Assembly (NCBI GenBank): GCA_022376925.1
Contig: JAIOJX010000026.1
Span: 251,717,330-251,781,329 of the forward strand
Direction: 5' to 3'
Length of the DNA stretch: 64,000 nucleotides
Source of the DNA: Tragulus kanchil
Lineage: Eukaryota > Chordata > Mammalia > Artiodactyla > Tragulidae
The first letter of the stretch is position 1; every line of letters starts with the position of its first letter. Both the position numbers and the translations under genes were made by a program. The notes under the pieces were generated by a model. The model made no database searches. It saw only the letters and a program-made list of their open reading frames with translations, and was not told where the DNA came from. Positions 1 to 11,183 of the stretch are shown in pieces.

Positions 1-348
1 CTTTATAGTAATGACTTCTAGTTTGGATTTCTTTGTTAGTCATTTTTGTTCTGTTTTCTTCAGTGAAATTCCAAAGGATTTTTTTAAAAAAGTGTTGGGG
101 TTCTTAAATGGAATAGGGTGCAGTTTTTCTCAAAAAAACCCCCACAGGTATTAGTCTACAACTTGCTATATAACTTTCAGCCGTGGAGTAAGTAGAATTT
201 GTGGTGAGGTGAATTTGTTTAGGATTTAGTTGTTCAAGTACCCGTAGGATCCGTTTGTAAGAACGGAGCCACTTCTGTGGTGCGTAAGATAACTCATAAG
301 ATAGCTCTTTGAGGTGAGTTACTGGGAACCCTTAAGTACCATCTGAAA
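1..348. other. AT-rich sequence with no recognised feature
   Basis: Unique sequence before the first duplication. No coding, RNA or known-repeat signature was recognised. Confidence 0.5.
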
Positions 349-660
349 GACTGTCAAAGAGGTCTGATTTGGGGTTATGTTCTGTGTTTTGTTTCTGTGA
401 AGTCAGTCACTTGTTTTCAGGAGACACTGGAGAGGATTTGGGGAAGGACCCTTTGAAATATCTCAAAATAGTTTTGGAAGTGAAAACTAGATGTGGTTTG
501 AAACTTAAAAATTTGAAATCTGTTCCATTGAAGATTTCCCAGAAATTGGATGTGAATAACTAAATTTCTAAGTCCAACTGAGGGAAATTTTGCAGTGACA
601 ATTTCATATTACCAACTGGGACATAAATTAAAACGTGTCAACTTAAGTTTTAAGTTACTA

Positions 661-777
661 GAAAAGGAAATGGCAACCCACGCCAGTATTCCTGCCTGGG
701 AAATCCCATGGACAGAGGAGCCTGACGGGCTACAGTGCATGGGATTGCAGAGTCAGACATGTCTTCGCAGCTAAACT
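661..777 (+). mobile_element. Bov-A/Bov-tA SINE fragment
   Basis: Carries the ruminant SINE body: 'ggaaatggcaaccca', 'cagtattcctgcctggg', 'cccatggacagaggagcc' and the 'gactacagt...' tail. The tRNA-derived 5' part is missing. Confidence 0.85.
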
Positions 778-907
778 ACCACCATAACAATTTATAGACT
801 CAAAAGACAGGAAAAGCAGATAGATGCACTTGTAAATATTTGATTGCTTGGGGTTCTTGAAGCACTCATGTGACTTCAGAGAACCATACCTCAGGGTGAT
901 TTATCTA

Positions 908-1097
908 AAGGATTTCCTTGTAGCTCAGTAAAGAATCTGCCTGCAGTGCAGGAGACCCTGGTTCTATTCCTGGGTCAGGAAGATACCCTGGAGAAGGGAC
1001 AGGCTACCTACTCCAGTATTTTTGCCTGGAGAATTCTGTGGCTCATCCTTGGGTCACAGAGGTGAACACGACTGAGCGATTTCACTTTCACTTTTCA
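908..1097 (+). mobile_element. Bov-tA SINE
   Basis: tRNA-like head ('agctcagtaaagaatctgcc', degraded B-box 'ggttctattcc') followed by the Bov-A body and an 'acacgactgagcgatt' tail. Confidence 0.88.
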
Positions 1098-1758
1098 AGG
1101 CAGCAGTTCCCAAAGTGGGTTCCACAGAAACAGATTCCCAGGAAGCTGATAGACATTATGCAGGGAAGCAAGGTGTATATTCAAATAAGTGGGAGAATCT
1201 GGGTTAACCAAAGTAAAACAAGTTTTTTTGTTTTTAACTGCAGAACATCTGAGCATACTTATTTCTAATATTCATTTTCAATCTTCTTAAAGGGCATCAG
1301 AAGACTTAGTATTTCCCAAACGCATGAAATTGTAGCAGACTTTTTTGCAAAATATCGTTTAACCAAAAGACAATGTTGAGTTGTTTAATTTGCTAAAATA
1401 TTTAAAGTAAATCCCAGACATTATATAATTACACCTGACAGATTTCAGACTGTCAAAGAGGTCTGATTTGGGGTTATGTTCTGTGTTTTGTTTCTGTGAA
1501 GTCAGTCACTTGTTTTCAGGAGACACTGAGAGGCTTTGGGGAAGGACCCTTTGAAATATCTCAAAATAGTTTTGGAAGTGAAAACTAGATGTGGTTTGAA
1601 ACTTAAAAATTTGAAATCTGTTCCATTGAAGATTTCCCAGAAATTGGATGTGAATAACTAAATTTCTAAGTCCAACTGAGGGAAATTTTGCAGTGACAAT
1701 TTCATATTACCAACTGGGACATAAATTAAAACGTGTCAACTTAAGTTTTAAGTTACTA

Positions 1759-1875
1759 GAAAAGGAAATGGCAACCCACGCCAGTATTCCTGCCTGGGAA
1801 ATCCCATGGACAGAGGAGCCTGACGGGCTACAGTGCATGGGATTGCAGAGTCAGACATGTCTTCGCAGCTAAACT
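1759..1875 (+). mobile_element. Bov-A/Bov-tA SINE fragment (D1 copy 2)
   Basis: Duplicate of the fragment at 661-777, not an independent insertion. Confidence 0.85.
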
Positions 1876-2005
1876 ACCACCATAACAATTTATAGACTCA
1901 AAAGACAGGAAAAGCAGATAGATGCACTTGTAAATATTTGATTGCTTGGGGTTCTTGAAGCACTCATGTGACTTCAGAGAACCATACCTCAGGGTGATTT
2001 ATCTA

Positions 2006-2195
2006 AAGGATTTCCTTGTAGCTCAGTAAAGAATCTGCCTGCAGTGCAGGAGACCCTGGTTCTATTCCTGGGTCAGGAAGATACCCTGGAGAAGGGACAG
2101 GCTACCTACTCCAGTATTTTTGCCTGGAGAATTCTGTGGCTCATCCTTGGGTCACAGAGGTGAACACGACTGAGCGATTTCACTTTCACTTTTCA
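2006..2195 (+). mobile_element. Bov-tA SINE (D1 copy 2)
   Basis: Duplicate of the element at 908-1097. Confidence 0.88.
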
Positions 2196-2579
2196 AGGCA
2201 GCAGTTCCCAAAGTGGGTTCCACAGAAACAGATTCCCAGGAAGCTGATAGACATTATGCAGGGAAGCAAGGTGTATATTCAAATAAGTGGGAGAATCTGG
2301 GTTAACCAAAGTAAAACAAGTTTTTTTGTTTTTAACTGCAGAACATCTGAGCATACTTATTTCTAATATTCATTTTCAATCTTCTTAAAGGGCATCAGAA
2401 GACTTAGTATTTCCCAAACGCATGAAATTGTAGCAGACTTTTTTGCAAAATATCGTTTAACCAAAAGACAATGTTGAGTTGTTTAATTTGCTAAAATATT
2501 TAAAGTAAATCCCAGACATTATATAATTACACCTGACAGATTTCAGTATGCATTTCTAACTAAGGACTTAGGACAAAAA

Positions 2580-2663
2580 TCACTACCTGCCATTCAAGAG
2601 ACACCCATATGATCCCTGGGTCTTGAGAAGATCCCCTGGAATGGCAACCCATTCCAGTGTTCC
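2580..2663 (+). mobile_element. Bov-tA SINE, short decayed fragment
   Basis: Has 'gatccctgggtcttgag', 'gatcccctggaatggcaac' and 'cccattccagtgttcc', the central part of the family, and nothing 3' of it. Confidence 0.7.
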
Positions 2664-3480
2664 GTTCAGTTAAAAAGTTAATTTTTTAACTTTTAATAAA
2701 ATTAACAGTAATGTCTTACTGTTATCTGACTGTCCCCTAGATGCTGTCTATCTCCGTTTCTCATTTTTGGAACCAGGCTTCAGTCAAGATTTACATAGTG
2801 CAATGTGGGTTGCTGCTTTTGTCCCTGCTTTTTTTTTTTTTTTTCCTCAAATATGGAGGAGTACTATCTTGCCACTTCCTCCCTCCTTTTCCTAATCCTT
2901 ATAAGAGAGCTTGTAGGACATGCCATATCTGGATTTGTTTCCTTGCAGTGATGCTTACCTTGTTCTTCCGTCCCCTGTATTTCCTGTAAAATAGAGGTTT
3001 TCCTTTAGTCTAAATGCATGTTTAGATTCAGGTTATATATTATTTGCAAGAATAGACTGTACTTATGATTTGGGAATAGGCAGTTTGATTTAGCAGTTCA
3101 TAAGTTGCCTTTTTAAATATAAAGAAGTAACAACAGTTTGTTTGGAAATTTATTCATATACCAAGGAAGGGTGCAGGTTAAATTTATTCCAGTTGTGGTT
3201 GAAGACATGGTGGTGTTCTAAGTAGTTGGCCTGGTTAAGTGGGTATAAGTTTTCTGTATATTTTAAGATTATTAACCATATGACCAAACATTGCTGGTGA
3301 TGGAATTTTATTCAGAATGACAAGTGATCTTAACTATCATGGTAAAACACTGTTCTGTAAAGATTTATTTCTGAACACATTAATTTAGGAATATGCATTA
3401 ATTCTACCTCTACTCAATAATTTTAACAGCATATTTTTCTGATAAATGCTTATGCGAATTTGTAAAACAAAATAGTCGGT
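2664..3480. other. AT-rich sequence with a poly-T run, no gene seen
   Basis: Includes a 17-base T run near 2830. An 82-codon open frame at 2741-2989 runs through the poly-T tract (eight F residues in a row), is hydrophobic only because of it, and is not regarded as a gene. The remainder is unassigned. Confidence 0.5.
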
Positions 3481-3703
3481 TTATTTCTAATATTCATTTT
3501 CAATCTTCTTAAAGGGCATCAGAAGACTTAGTATTTCCCAAACGCATGAAATTGTAGCAGACTTTTTTGCAAAATATCGTTTAACCAAAAGACAATGTTG
3601 AGTTGTTTAATTTGCTAAAATATTTAAAGTAAATCCCAGACATTATATAATTACACCTGACAGATTTCAGTATGCATTTCTAACTAAGGACTTAGGACAA
3701 AAA

Positions 3704-3787
3704 TCACTACCTGCCATTCAAGAGACACCCATATGATCCCTGGGTCTTGAGAAGATCCCCTGGAATGGCAACCCATTCCAGTGTTCC
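3704..3787 (+). mobile_element. Bov-tA SINE fragment (D2 copy 2)
   Basis: Duplicate of 2580-2663. Confidence 0.7.
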
Positions 3788-4579
3788 GTTCAGTTAAAAA
3801 GTTAATTTTTTAACTTTTAATAAAATTAACAGTAATGTCTTACTGTTATCTGACTGTCCCCTAGATGCTGTCTATCTCCGTTTCTCATTTTTGGAACCAG
3901 GCTTCAGTCAAGATTTACATAGTGCAATGTGGGTTGCTGCTTTTGTCCCTGCTTTTTTTTTTTTTTTTCCTCAAATATGGAGGAGTACTATCTTGCCACT
4001 TCCTCCCTCCTTTTCCTAATCCTTATAAGAGAGCTTGTAGGACATGCCATATCTGGATTTGTTTCCTTGCAGTGATGCTTACCTTGTTCTTCCGTCCCCT
4101 GTATTTCCTGTAAAATAGAGGTTTTCCTTTAGTCTAAATGCATGTTTAGATTCAGGTTATATATTATTTGCAAGAATAGACTGTACTTATGATTTGGGAA
4201 TAGGCAGTTTGATTTAGCAGTTCATAAGTTGCCTTTTTAAATATAAAGAAGTAACAACAGTTTGTTTGGAAATTTATTCATATACCAAGGAAGGGTGCAG
4301 GTTAAATTTATTCCAGTTGTGGTTGAAGACATGGTGGTGTTCTAAGTAGTTGGCCTGGTTAAGTGGGTATAAGTTTTCTGTATATTTTAAGATTATTAAC
4401 CATATGACCAAACATTGCTGGTGATGGAATTTTATTCAGAATGACAAGTGATCTTAACTATCATGGTAAAACACTGTTCTGTAAAGATTTATTTCTGAAC
4501 ACATTAATTTAGGAATATGCATTAATTCTACCTCTACTCAATAATTTTAACAGCATATTTTTCTGATAAATGCTTATGC

Positions 4580-5013
4580 TGAGTTGAAGTACAACCATAG
4601 TTCTAAATACACCCTCAGGGTGATAATTTTATATGTACATTGTCTTGGAAACTCAGACATGTAAATAAAAATTCATATCATAACTGACTTTACTAACTTA
4701 ATTTTATATTTAAGTTATTTCCCTTGATATCTTTCCAAGTGCTTGTTGTATGTCTGGAGAAAATTAAAGGACTTTTGTGGGTCTTAATGAAGAATTGCAT
4801 GGTGTATATAAAGTAGCTTTGATGGATGGAGACTATCATTGGCAAATCCCAGCATAGTCTTATGTTTAACCCCTTAGTGGACAGTGATACTGTTCATACA
4901 TTACAGTTTGCCGACTGTGAATCATAAGGTCCCTTGGGCAGAGTAAGTGCTTTGTAACTAGACATTGCCTTTTTCTCCACCTTGTTAAAAATTACTAATA
5001 TATAGGAGAATGG
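4580..5013. other. AT-rich unique sequence, no recognised feature
   Basis: Single-copy sequence following D2. No gene or known repeat recognised. Confidence 0.5.
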
Positions 5014-5211
5014 GGGCTTTCCTGGAGGCTTGGTGGTAAAGAATCTGCATGCATTGCAGGAGGCGCCGGGATGATCCCTGGGGCTTGGGAAGATCCCCTG
5101 GAATGACAGCCCATTCCCGTATTCTGACCTGGGAGATCCCACAGAGTAGCCTAGCAGGCTATAGTCCGTGGGGTTGCAAAGAGTTGGACATGACTTAGCG
5201 ACTAAACAGCA
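5014..5211 (+). mobile_element. Bov-tA SINE, near full length
   Basis: tRNA-derived head ('ggctttcctgg', 'ggtggtaaagaatctgc'), body with 'agatcccctggaatgacag', and tail 'gagttggacatgacttagcg'. Confidence 0.9.
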
Positions 5212-5237
5212 ATAAATATATAGGAGATAGTGAATAA

Positions 5238-5395
5238 AGCATGATCTTTGGAACCAGATGAACTATGGGCAGTTTACTGGATCTCTCTGTCCCTTTGTCT
5301 GTAAGATGGAATAGTAGTTTCTATGTCATAGGATTCATGCAAGAGTAAAGGTGAGAACCTACACAGAATATTTAGCTCTCTGCTTGCCTCACAAG
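5238..5395 (+). mobile_element. MIR SINE relic
   Basis: Order and wording fit the MIR core: 'ggaaccagatgaac', then 'ggcagtttactggatctctc', then 'tgtctgtaagatggaatagt'. Divergent. Confidence 0.6.
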
Positions 5396-5569
5396 GTGCC
5401 ATAAACAGGTTCTTTTCTCCCTTCTACCTCTTAAGGTTATTTTAAAATTCAGCTTTCTGGATCAGTAATTGAATGAAAGTTTCTGTTTGTTCTGAATTTT
5501 TGTTCTGTTTTTAATTTTAAAGTTCCTGTTACAGAAGTCCCGATAAGAACTTGATTTCTTTTTCTTTAC

Positions 5570-5653
5570 TTTTGATTTTTAATTGGAGGGTTATTGCATT
5601 ATAACTATGTTAGTTTCTGCTATATATCAACATGAATCAGCCATAGGCATATA
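5570..5653. mobile_element. Probable LINE-derived fragment common in ruminants
   Basis: 'aattggagggttattgcatt' followed by 'catgaatcagccata' resembles a fragment abundant in ruminant genomes, probably an L1 3' end. Family from memory only. Confidence 0.4.
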
Positions 5654-6431
5654 AAAACTTGATTTCAAGATAACCTTTATGCACAATTCGTCAGTTGTTT
5701 ATATTAAAACAACTAAGCGTCTGTATGAAATGTTTTGAACAAACAATTGAAACATTTTTAGATGTAAAAATGTCTCTCTAATCTGTAAGGGAGAAGGAAC
5801 CAGAGAATAAAGTGGATATTTTATTTTTGCCATGAGGATATTGCTAACTGCCTAGTTTTAATGAAAGTCAGTATTTGAAAAGTCCATTTATTTACTAAGC
5901 CTGTGAGAATATGAGTTGGTCCCCTGACTTCAATAGGGTTTTGCTGGAGTGAGGTTTAGAATAATACACTTTGTTTTGTTTAGATGGTGTAAGCCTGCAG
6001 TGGCACTCTCAAGTCATAGGTGTTTGTTTCTTTATCAACAGGGTTACTGCCCACCTGGAATGCAGCTTCCTGCAGAGGAGAGGCATTGGTGTTTTCCCGA
6101 AGGGCCCTGGGTCCTCCCAAGTAGGGAAGTCTCTTGTGACTGGCTTGTGGTCTCATGGAAAGGGAGAATGAATATTTCCTATGTTATGAATCGCAGAAGT
6201 CAAGGAACAGTTTGGAGCCTGCTTAAATAGGCATTTATGGATGAACAAAGACATGTTTCTTCTATCACCTGCTTCTTAAGTCTTGGGGCATTTGGCTTTG
6301 TTAATGTCTCGTTTGAGAAAAAGATCTTAGGAAGACAGAGACTCCTCATGCTGTCTGCCCAGGTGGTAATGACCTGTTCTCTGCGAATGATCTTGAGTCC
6401 TTAAGGGAACTCAAGTCTAGCTGTGCTGGAA

Positions 6432-6596
6432 CTTTTTTTTTTCTTTTGGCCTTTTATTGGTTATTTATTTATTTTCCTCCATCTTCATCCTTTGGCATGT
6501 GTGGGCCTCCGATTGCAGTGGGCTCTCTTGTTGCAGAGCACCGACTCTGGGTGCATGCACTGCAGGGAGCTGGCTCGTAATTGGACACACTGGTCC
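6432..6596 (-). mobile_element. CHR-type tRNA SINE, cut off by duplication junction
   Basis: On the minus strand, the 3' part of the element seen complete at 7515-7766. It ends at the D3 junction, so the truncation reflects the junction, not the insertion. Confidence 0.8.
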
Positions 6597-6652
6597 TGTT
6601 TAATTTTAAGTTCTTTTAAATCCCGATAAGAACTTGATTTCTTTTTCTTTAC

Positions 6653-6736
6653 TTTTGATTTTTAATTGGAGGGTTATTGCATTATAACTATGTTAGTTTC
6701 TGCTATATATCAACATGAATCAGCCATAGGCATATA
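6653..6736. mobile_element. LINE-derived fragment (D3 copy 2)
   Basis: Duplicate of 5570-5653. Confidence 0.4.
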
Positions 6737-7514
6737 AAAACTTGATTTCAAGATAACCTTTATGCACAATTCGTCAGTTGTTTATATTAAAACAACTAAG
6801 CGTCTGTATGAAATGTTTTGAACAAACAATTGAAACATTTTTAGATGTAAAAATGTCTCTCTAATCTGTAAGGGAGAAGGAACCAGAGAATAAAGTGGAT
6901 ATTTTATTTTTGCCATGAGGATATTGCTAACTGCCTAGTTTTAATGAAAGTCAGTATTTGAAAAGTCCATTTATTTACTAAGCCTGTGAGAATATGAGTT
7001 GGTCCCCTGACTTCAATAGGGTTTTGCTGGAGTGAGGTTTAGAATAATACACTTTGTTTTGTTTAGATGGTGTAAGCCTGCAGTGGCACTCTCAAGTCAT
7101 AGGTGTTTGTTTCTTTATCAACAGGGTTACTGCCCACCTGGAATGCAGCTTCCTGCAGAGGAGAGGCATTGGTGTTTTCCCGAAGGGCCCTGGGTCCTCC
7201 CAAGTAGGGAAGTCTCTTGTGACTGGCTTGTGGTCTCATGGAAAGGGAGAATGAATATTTCCTATGTTATGAATCGCAGAAGTCAAGGAACAGTTTGGAG
7301 CCTGCTTAAATAGGCATTTATGGATGAACAAAGACATGTTTCTTCTATCACCTGCTTCTTAAGTCTTGGGGCATTTGGCTTTGTTAATGTCTCGTTTGAG
7401 AAAAAGATCTTAGGAAGACAGAGACTCCTCATGCTGTCTGCCCAGGTGGTAATGACCTGTTCTCTGCGAATGATCTTGAGTCCTTAAGGGAACTCAAGTC
7501 TAGCTGTGCTGGAA

Positions 7515-7766
7515 CTTTTTTTTTTCTTTTGGCCTTTTATTGGTTATTTATTTATTTTCCTCCATCTTCATCCTTTGGCATGTGTGGGCCTCCGATTGCA
7601 GTGGGCTCTCTTGTTGCAGAGCACCGACTCTGGGTGCATGCACTGCAGGGAGCTGGCTCGTAATTGGACACACTGGTCCAGAGGATCTTCCCGGGCCAGG
7701 GATCAAACCAGTGCCCCTTGCACTGCAAGGCAGACTCCTTACCCACTGGACCACCAGGGGAAGCCC
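7515..7766 (-). mobile_element. CHR-type tRNA SINE
   Basis: Read on the minus strand it begins 'ggcttcccctggtggtcca', carries a B-box-like 'ggtttgatccctggcc', and ends in an A-rich tail (T run at 7516-7527 on the plus strand). Imperfect target-site duplication: 'ctgtgctggaac' at about 7504 and 'ctgtgctggagcc' at about 7766. Subfamily not determined. Confidence 0.8.
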
Positions 7767-8985
7767 TGTGCTGGAGCCTTTTTACAACTTTTTTTTTCCT
7801 ACCATGAAGTAACAATTTTGTTTATCCCTTCCTTTCTGAAATGTTTTGTTTAAACAAGGACTGCTTAGGATTGTCCGGCTCCATATACCAGAAGTCAAGC
7901 CAGATTCCCCTTCCCATCTTGCAAACAGTGAAGAGGCACCATGTCTCAAGGGCTAGTGATTAAGTTGGAACCTGATGGCATTTTATAGACATTTGACCTT
8001 ACAGGGCTTTTTTGTTTGTTTGTTTGTTTTGCTTTCTTCATTAAGAGCAGTCTTAGCTGGCTCAACAAATATATCCTTAAGAGTTTTAGAAGTTGAAAGT
8101 TACCATGAAGGTGCTAACTGTTTGACAAATTAGAAACTGTTTCCACTTGTCAACGGTGGCAAAAGTCTTGCAGTGACTTCCCCAGCAAGTATTTCTTGAG
8201 GACAGTCATTGTGCCCTTGTGAGTTTCAAGCCCAGCTCTGTGTCCCAGTCTGAGGAGACAAGTGCATACAGAGTACCAATGCTGGAGAGATACATGTGCA
8301 GCAGGAGAGAAGTGGAGGATGGCAGGCGGGGGAGCGGGGAGGCGGAGGAAGAGGCAAGGCTGGTGGCTGGGGGAGGCTCCAGGGAGGAGGCGGAGGATGC
8401 CTAGCTCTGGAGCAGGTGGGAGAGAGGGTGAGGGGCTTTCTCTGAAGGGAGCACGTGGAGCAGAGGCTGCGAGGCATGAAAATACAAGTGGTGTTTGGGG
8501 TGCTGTTGCTAGAACAGATGGTGCCTGGCATTTGGGTGCAGTGGCAGGGAGGGGAGAGCCAGATTGCAGAAGGCCCTGCTTTCCAGGCTGAGAAGTGTGG
8601 ACTTGATCCTGTAAAGCAGGTGATAGCTGTCAAAGGTTTTAAAGCAGGGAGATGATGTCATCAGAGCCGCGTGTCGGAGGAAGGCTCTGGCGGCTGTGAT
8701 GTGGAGAGGCTGGCGTGGGGACAGGTGGGTGGCAGGGCTCGCTGTGATGAGGCTTTTGAAGTAGCTCAGGTGAGAGCTGATGTTTGAGGCCTGGGTTAGT
8801 GGGAGTACAAGAAAGAAAGCCAGGTGAACACCTTTTATTGTGAATTTAGGGTACATTCACTCCTATCACGTTTGCAGAAACTTTGCACAGTGCTGTTGTC
8901 TTTACCCTCGTTTTGCAGAGAAGGAAATGGGCTCAGCCTAGAGTTTGGACTTAAGTTGCCAGTCCTGTGTTGCCAGGCTTTTGTT
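7767..8985. other. Unique sequence, GC-richer at 8300-8780, no gene supported
   Basis: Contains a (TTTG)n stretch at about 8008-8030 and purine-rich GGAGG sequence at 8310-8400. Open frames on both strands here (61-135 codons) overlap each other and have low-complexity composition. Around 8590-8790 the wording recalls an old interspersed repeat ('aaagcagggagatgatgtca', 'gctctggcggctgtgatgtg') that I cannot name. No splice or coding evidence. Confidence 0.45.
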
Positions 8986-9308
8986 TTTATTTATTTATAT
9001 TATTAATTTATGTTTGGCTGTGCTGAGTTTTGCATTGCTGTGCTGGCTTTTCTCTGGTTGTGCCGGAGCGAGGGCTGCTCTCTAGCTATGGTGCACGGGC
9101 TTCTCGTGGTGGCTTCTCAGGAGCACATGTTCTAGGGTGCACAGGGCTCCTTAGTTGCAGCTCCTGGGCTCTAGAGCATAGGCTCAATATTTGTGGCCCG
9201 TGGGCTTAGTTGCTCCATGGCATGTGGAATCTTCATGGACCAGAGATCAAGCCTACATCTGCTGCATTGGCAGGCAGATACTTTACTGCTGACTGCCTGG
9301 GAAGTCCT
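8986..9308 (-). mobile_element. Long CHR-type (CHRL-like) tRNA SINE
   Basis: On the plus strand it runs from 'tttatgtttggctgtgctg' through 'ggctctagagcataggctca' and 'gtgggcttagttgctcc' to 'gactgcctgggaagtcc', the reverse complement of the long tRNA-derived ruminant SINE. About 320 bp. Confidence 0.8.
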
Positions 9309-9691
9309 CAACCGGCTTTCCGAACAGAGGGATGAGAACACAAAACGGGGTGCATGGAGAGAGGACTTTTGCAGTAGAGTGGAGGCTGCTTCCAGAACAG
9401 AAAAGGAATACTTGGCAGCTGACTGCAGGTAGAGAGCAAGGCTGCTTCCAGGCTGGGCAGCACACTGGGGACAGTGAGTGATGCCAAGAACCGAGAACCC
9501 TCTGGACGGGAGGGGCAGGTTCGAGGCCCCTGTGGGATACCCATCTGGGAACACCTGGCGGGCAGTAGGAAATCTGGTTCTTCAGGCGTATCTTCGCCTC
9601 TTGTAGAAACTCCTGCAGGTGCTCTGGAAGGACTTGGAGGAGAACTTCCATAGGAGGCTTTGGGTATCAGCCTCAGCTCCTTGGCGTCTAG
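9309..9691. other. Unique sequence with overlapping minus-strand open frames, no gene supported
   Basis: Three overlapping minus-strand frames of 122-146 codons cover this stretch. None shows a recognisable domain, and two run into SINE or MER5 sequence. Confidence 0.4.
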
Positions 9692-9812
9692 TTCCAAAGC
9701 AGCGTTGTGCTGCACGTAGGAACCACCTGGACTTAACTCAGCACACACATTTCTAGGCTTGCTCCAAAGTGGTGTTTCAGTAGGTCTGGAGTAGGGTTTG
9801 GCAGCCCCATTT
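9692..9812 (+). mobile_element. MER5-type DNA transposon relic (hAT-Charlie, non-autonomous)
   Basis: 'gcacgtaggaaccacctgg' followed by 'tttcagtaggtctggagtag' and 'ggcagcccc' matches the MER5 layout. Decayed. Confidence 0.5.
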
Positions 9813-10275
9813 GTGTCAAAATCTTGGAATGAGTGACAGAAGGTGCAACAGGCCCATGCTTTTGAGAATGTTTGAGTCTGAATGGGCTGGGCTGCCTCTT
9901 GATTTCTCTTCTGTCATGGAGCTTTTGAGAGCTCCTCGAACAACGTGACTTTGATCTCTGGTGAAAAGCAGCACCTAGGAAAAATTGATTGTTTTTTAGG
10001 AACTTATGTACATTCATATTTAGTTCTGCCAAAGATGCTTTTCAGTTACTTGGATTCATACTCAAAAGTAGCAAGCCCTCAAAATTAGGTTTGTTTTTTG
10101 CCCTTTAAGCAGACTTGGCAAGAGGTTTCTAGTGAAATTAGATTCTGAGCATTTTTCTTGTTTATGAAAACAAGGAGGCGGGAAGCTGGGATGTGGAGAG
10201 TGAAGAGTAGTATCATGAGATTCTTGGTTTGCCTGGGAGGGGCCTCGGTTGCCACAGATGAAAAAGTCAGCACAT
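9813..10275. other. Unique sequence, no gene or repeat recognised
   Basis: Only short open frames on the minus strand. Nothing with coding signature. Confidence 0.45.
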
Positions 10276-10505
10276 GGGGATCTGATGTACAGCATGGAGA
10301 CTATAATTAACAGTAGATTCGAAAGTTGTCAAGAAAGTAGGTCTTAAATGTTATCACCACACAGAGACACAAGTGGTAATTTTGTGAGGGGAATGGAGGT
10401 ATGAACTAATTTAATGTGGTCATTGTTTTGCGCTGTATGTGTGTGTCAGATCATCGTGTTGTATGCCTTAAACTTCCACATATGTCAGCAATATCTCGAT
10501 AAAGC
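10276..10505 (+). mobile_element. L1 3' end relic
   Basis: 'gatctgatgtacagcatgg', 'gactataattaacagtag', 'taggtcttaaatgttatcac' and 'cagatcatcgtgttgtatgc' follow the order of the L1 3' untranslated region in sense. Confidence 0.75.
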
Positions 10506-10514
10506 TTGGACTGT

Positions 10515-10831
10515 AAGGAGATCAAACCAGTCACTCCTAAAGGAAATCAACCCTGGATATTCACTGGAAGGGCTGATGCTGAAGCTGAAGCTCCAGTACT
10601 TTGGACACCTGATGCGAAGAGCTGACTCATTGGAAAAGATCCTGATGCTGGGAAAGATTGCAGGCAGAAAGAGAAGGGGGTGACAGAGGATGAATGGTTG
10701 GATGGCATCACTGAGTCAGTGGACATGAGTTTGAGAAGGCTCTGGGAGATGGTGAAGGACAGGGAAGCCTGGCGTGCTGCAGCCCAAGGGGTCACAAAGA
10801 GTCGGCATGACTGAGTGCCTGAACTAAACTG
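10515..10831 (+). mobile_element. BovB (RTE-type) LINE 3' end, pseudogenised
   Basis: This is the 3' end of BovB, including the last codons of its reverse-transcriptase frame. The plus-strand translation has [20 protein letters not shown] and [13 protein letters not shown], a conserved BovB C-terminal stretch. It then runs into the tail ('gaaggacagggaagcctggc', 'gtcacaaagagtcggcatga') shared with Bov-A SINEs. The rest of the element is absent, so it is a 5'-truncated dead copy. Confidence 0.92.
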
Positions 10832-10969
10832 AAAGCTGGAGAAGAAAGGTACCGAAAAGGACTCAACTCTTTGAAATCCATTCAGCCTACTGGTTATTAC
10901 ATTGTTTGCTTGTAAGTAGTCCTGACCCCAGTCTAGATGCCTCTCTCCTTCCTTTCTGTCTGTTGGGTC

Positions 10970-11183
10970 TTTTTTTTGTATTGAGGTAGAATTAACATGA
11001 AACACTGTATTAGTTTTGGGTGTGCAATATGATGATCCAGCATTTGTGGATAGTGTGAAATGATCACCACAAGAAGTCTTGTTAACATCCATCACCACAA
11101 ATAGCTACAGTTTCTGTCCTTGTAATGAGAACTTTTAAGGTCTGTTCTCTTGGCAACTTTGAAATATACAATACAGTATTATT
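10970..11183 (-). mobile_element. L1 3' end, antisense, first segment
   Basis: Reverse complement of the L1 3' region: 'gtattagttttgggtgtgca', 'gaaatgatcaccacaagaag', 'gagaacttttaaggtctg', 'atatacaatacagtatta'. Continues at 11303 after a SINE insertion. Confidence 0.75.

Larger units (their letters stand above)
349..2546. repeat. Direct tandem duplication D1 (about 1.1 kb x2)
   Basis: Copy 1 is 349-1447 and copy 2 is 1448-2546, offset 1099 falling to 1098. The copies abut directly. The clearest difference is near the start: 'actggagaggatttg' in copy 1 against 'actgagaggctttg' in copy 2. Both copies carry the same two SINE fragments, so the duplication is younger than those insertions. Probably an uncollapsed assembly overlap. 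Confidence 0.95.
2357..4579. repeat. Direct duplication D2 (1099 bp x2)
   Basis: Copy 1 is 2357-3455 and copy 2 is 3481-4579, offset 1124. They are separated by 25 bases (3456-3480) that match neither flank well. The first 190 bases overlap the tail of D1, so the segment around 1259-1447 occurs three times in the window. Confidence 0.95.
5538..7679. repeat. Direct duplication D3 (1059 bp x2)
   Basis: Copy 1 is 5538-6596 and copy 2 is 6621-7679, offset 1083. Copy 1 stops in the middle of a CHR SINE that is complete in copy 2. The 24-base spacer at 6597-6620 looks like a degraded version of 5507-5537, the sequence just upstream of copy 1, which suggests a poor-quality contig end rather than a biological breakpoint. 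Confidence 0.95.

Noticed and set aside
2741..2989. Small membrane protein suggested by a hydrophobic stretch
   Set aside because: The hydrophobicity comes from translating a poly-T run, and the frame has no other support.
10515..10831. A working BovB reverse transcriptase
   Set aside because: Only the extreme C-terminal codons and 3' tail are present, and the frame is 5'-truncated.
10547..11098. 183-codon minus-strand frame as a gene
   Set aside because: Most of it is the reverse complement of the BovB 3' end at 10515-10831 and the L1 relic beyond.
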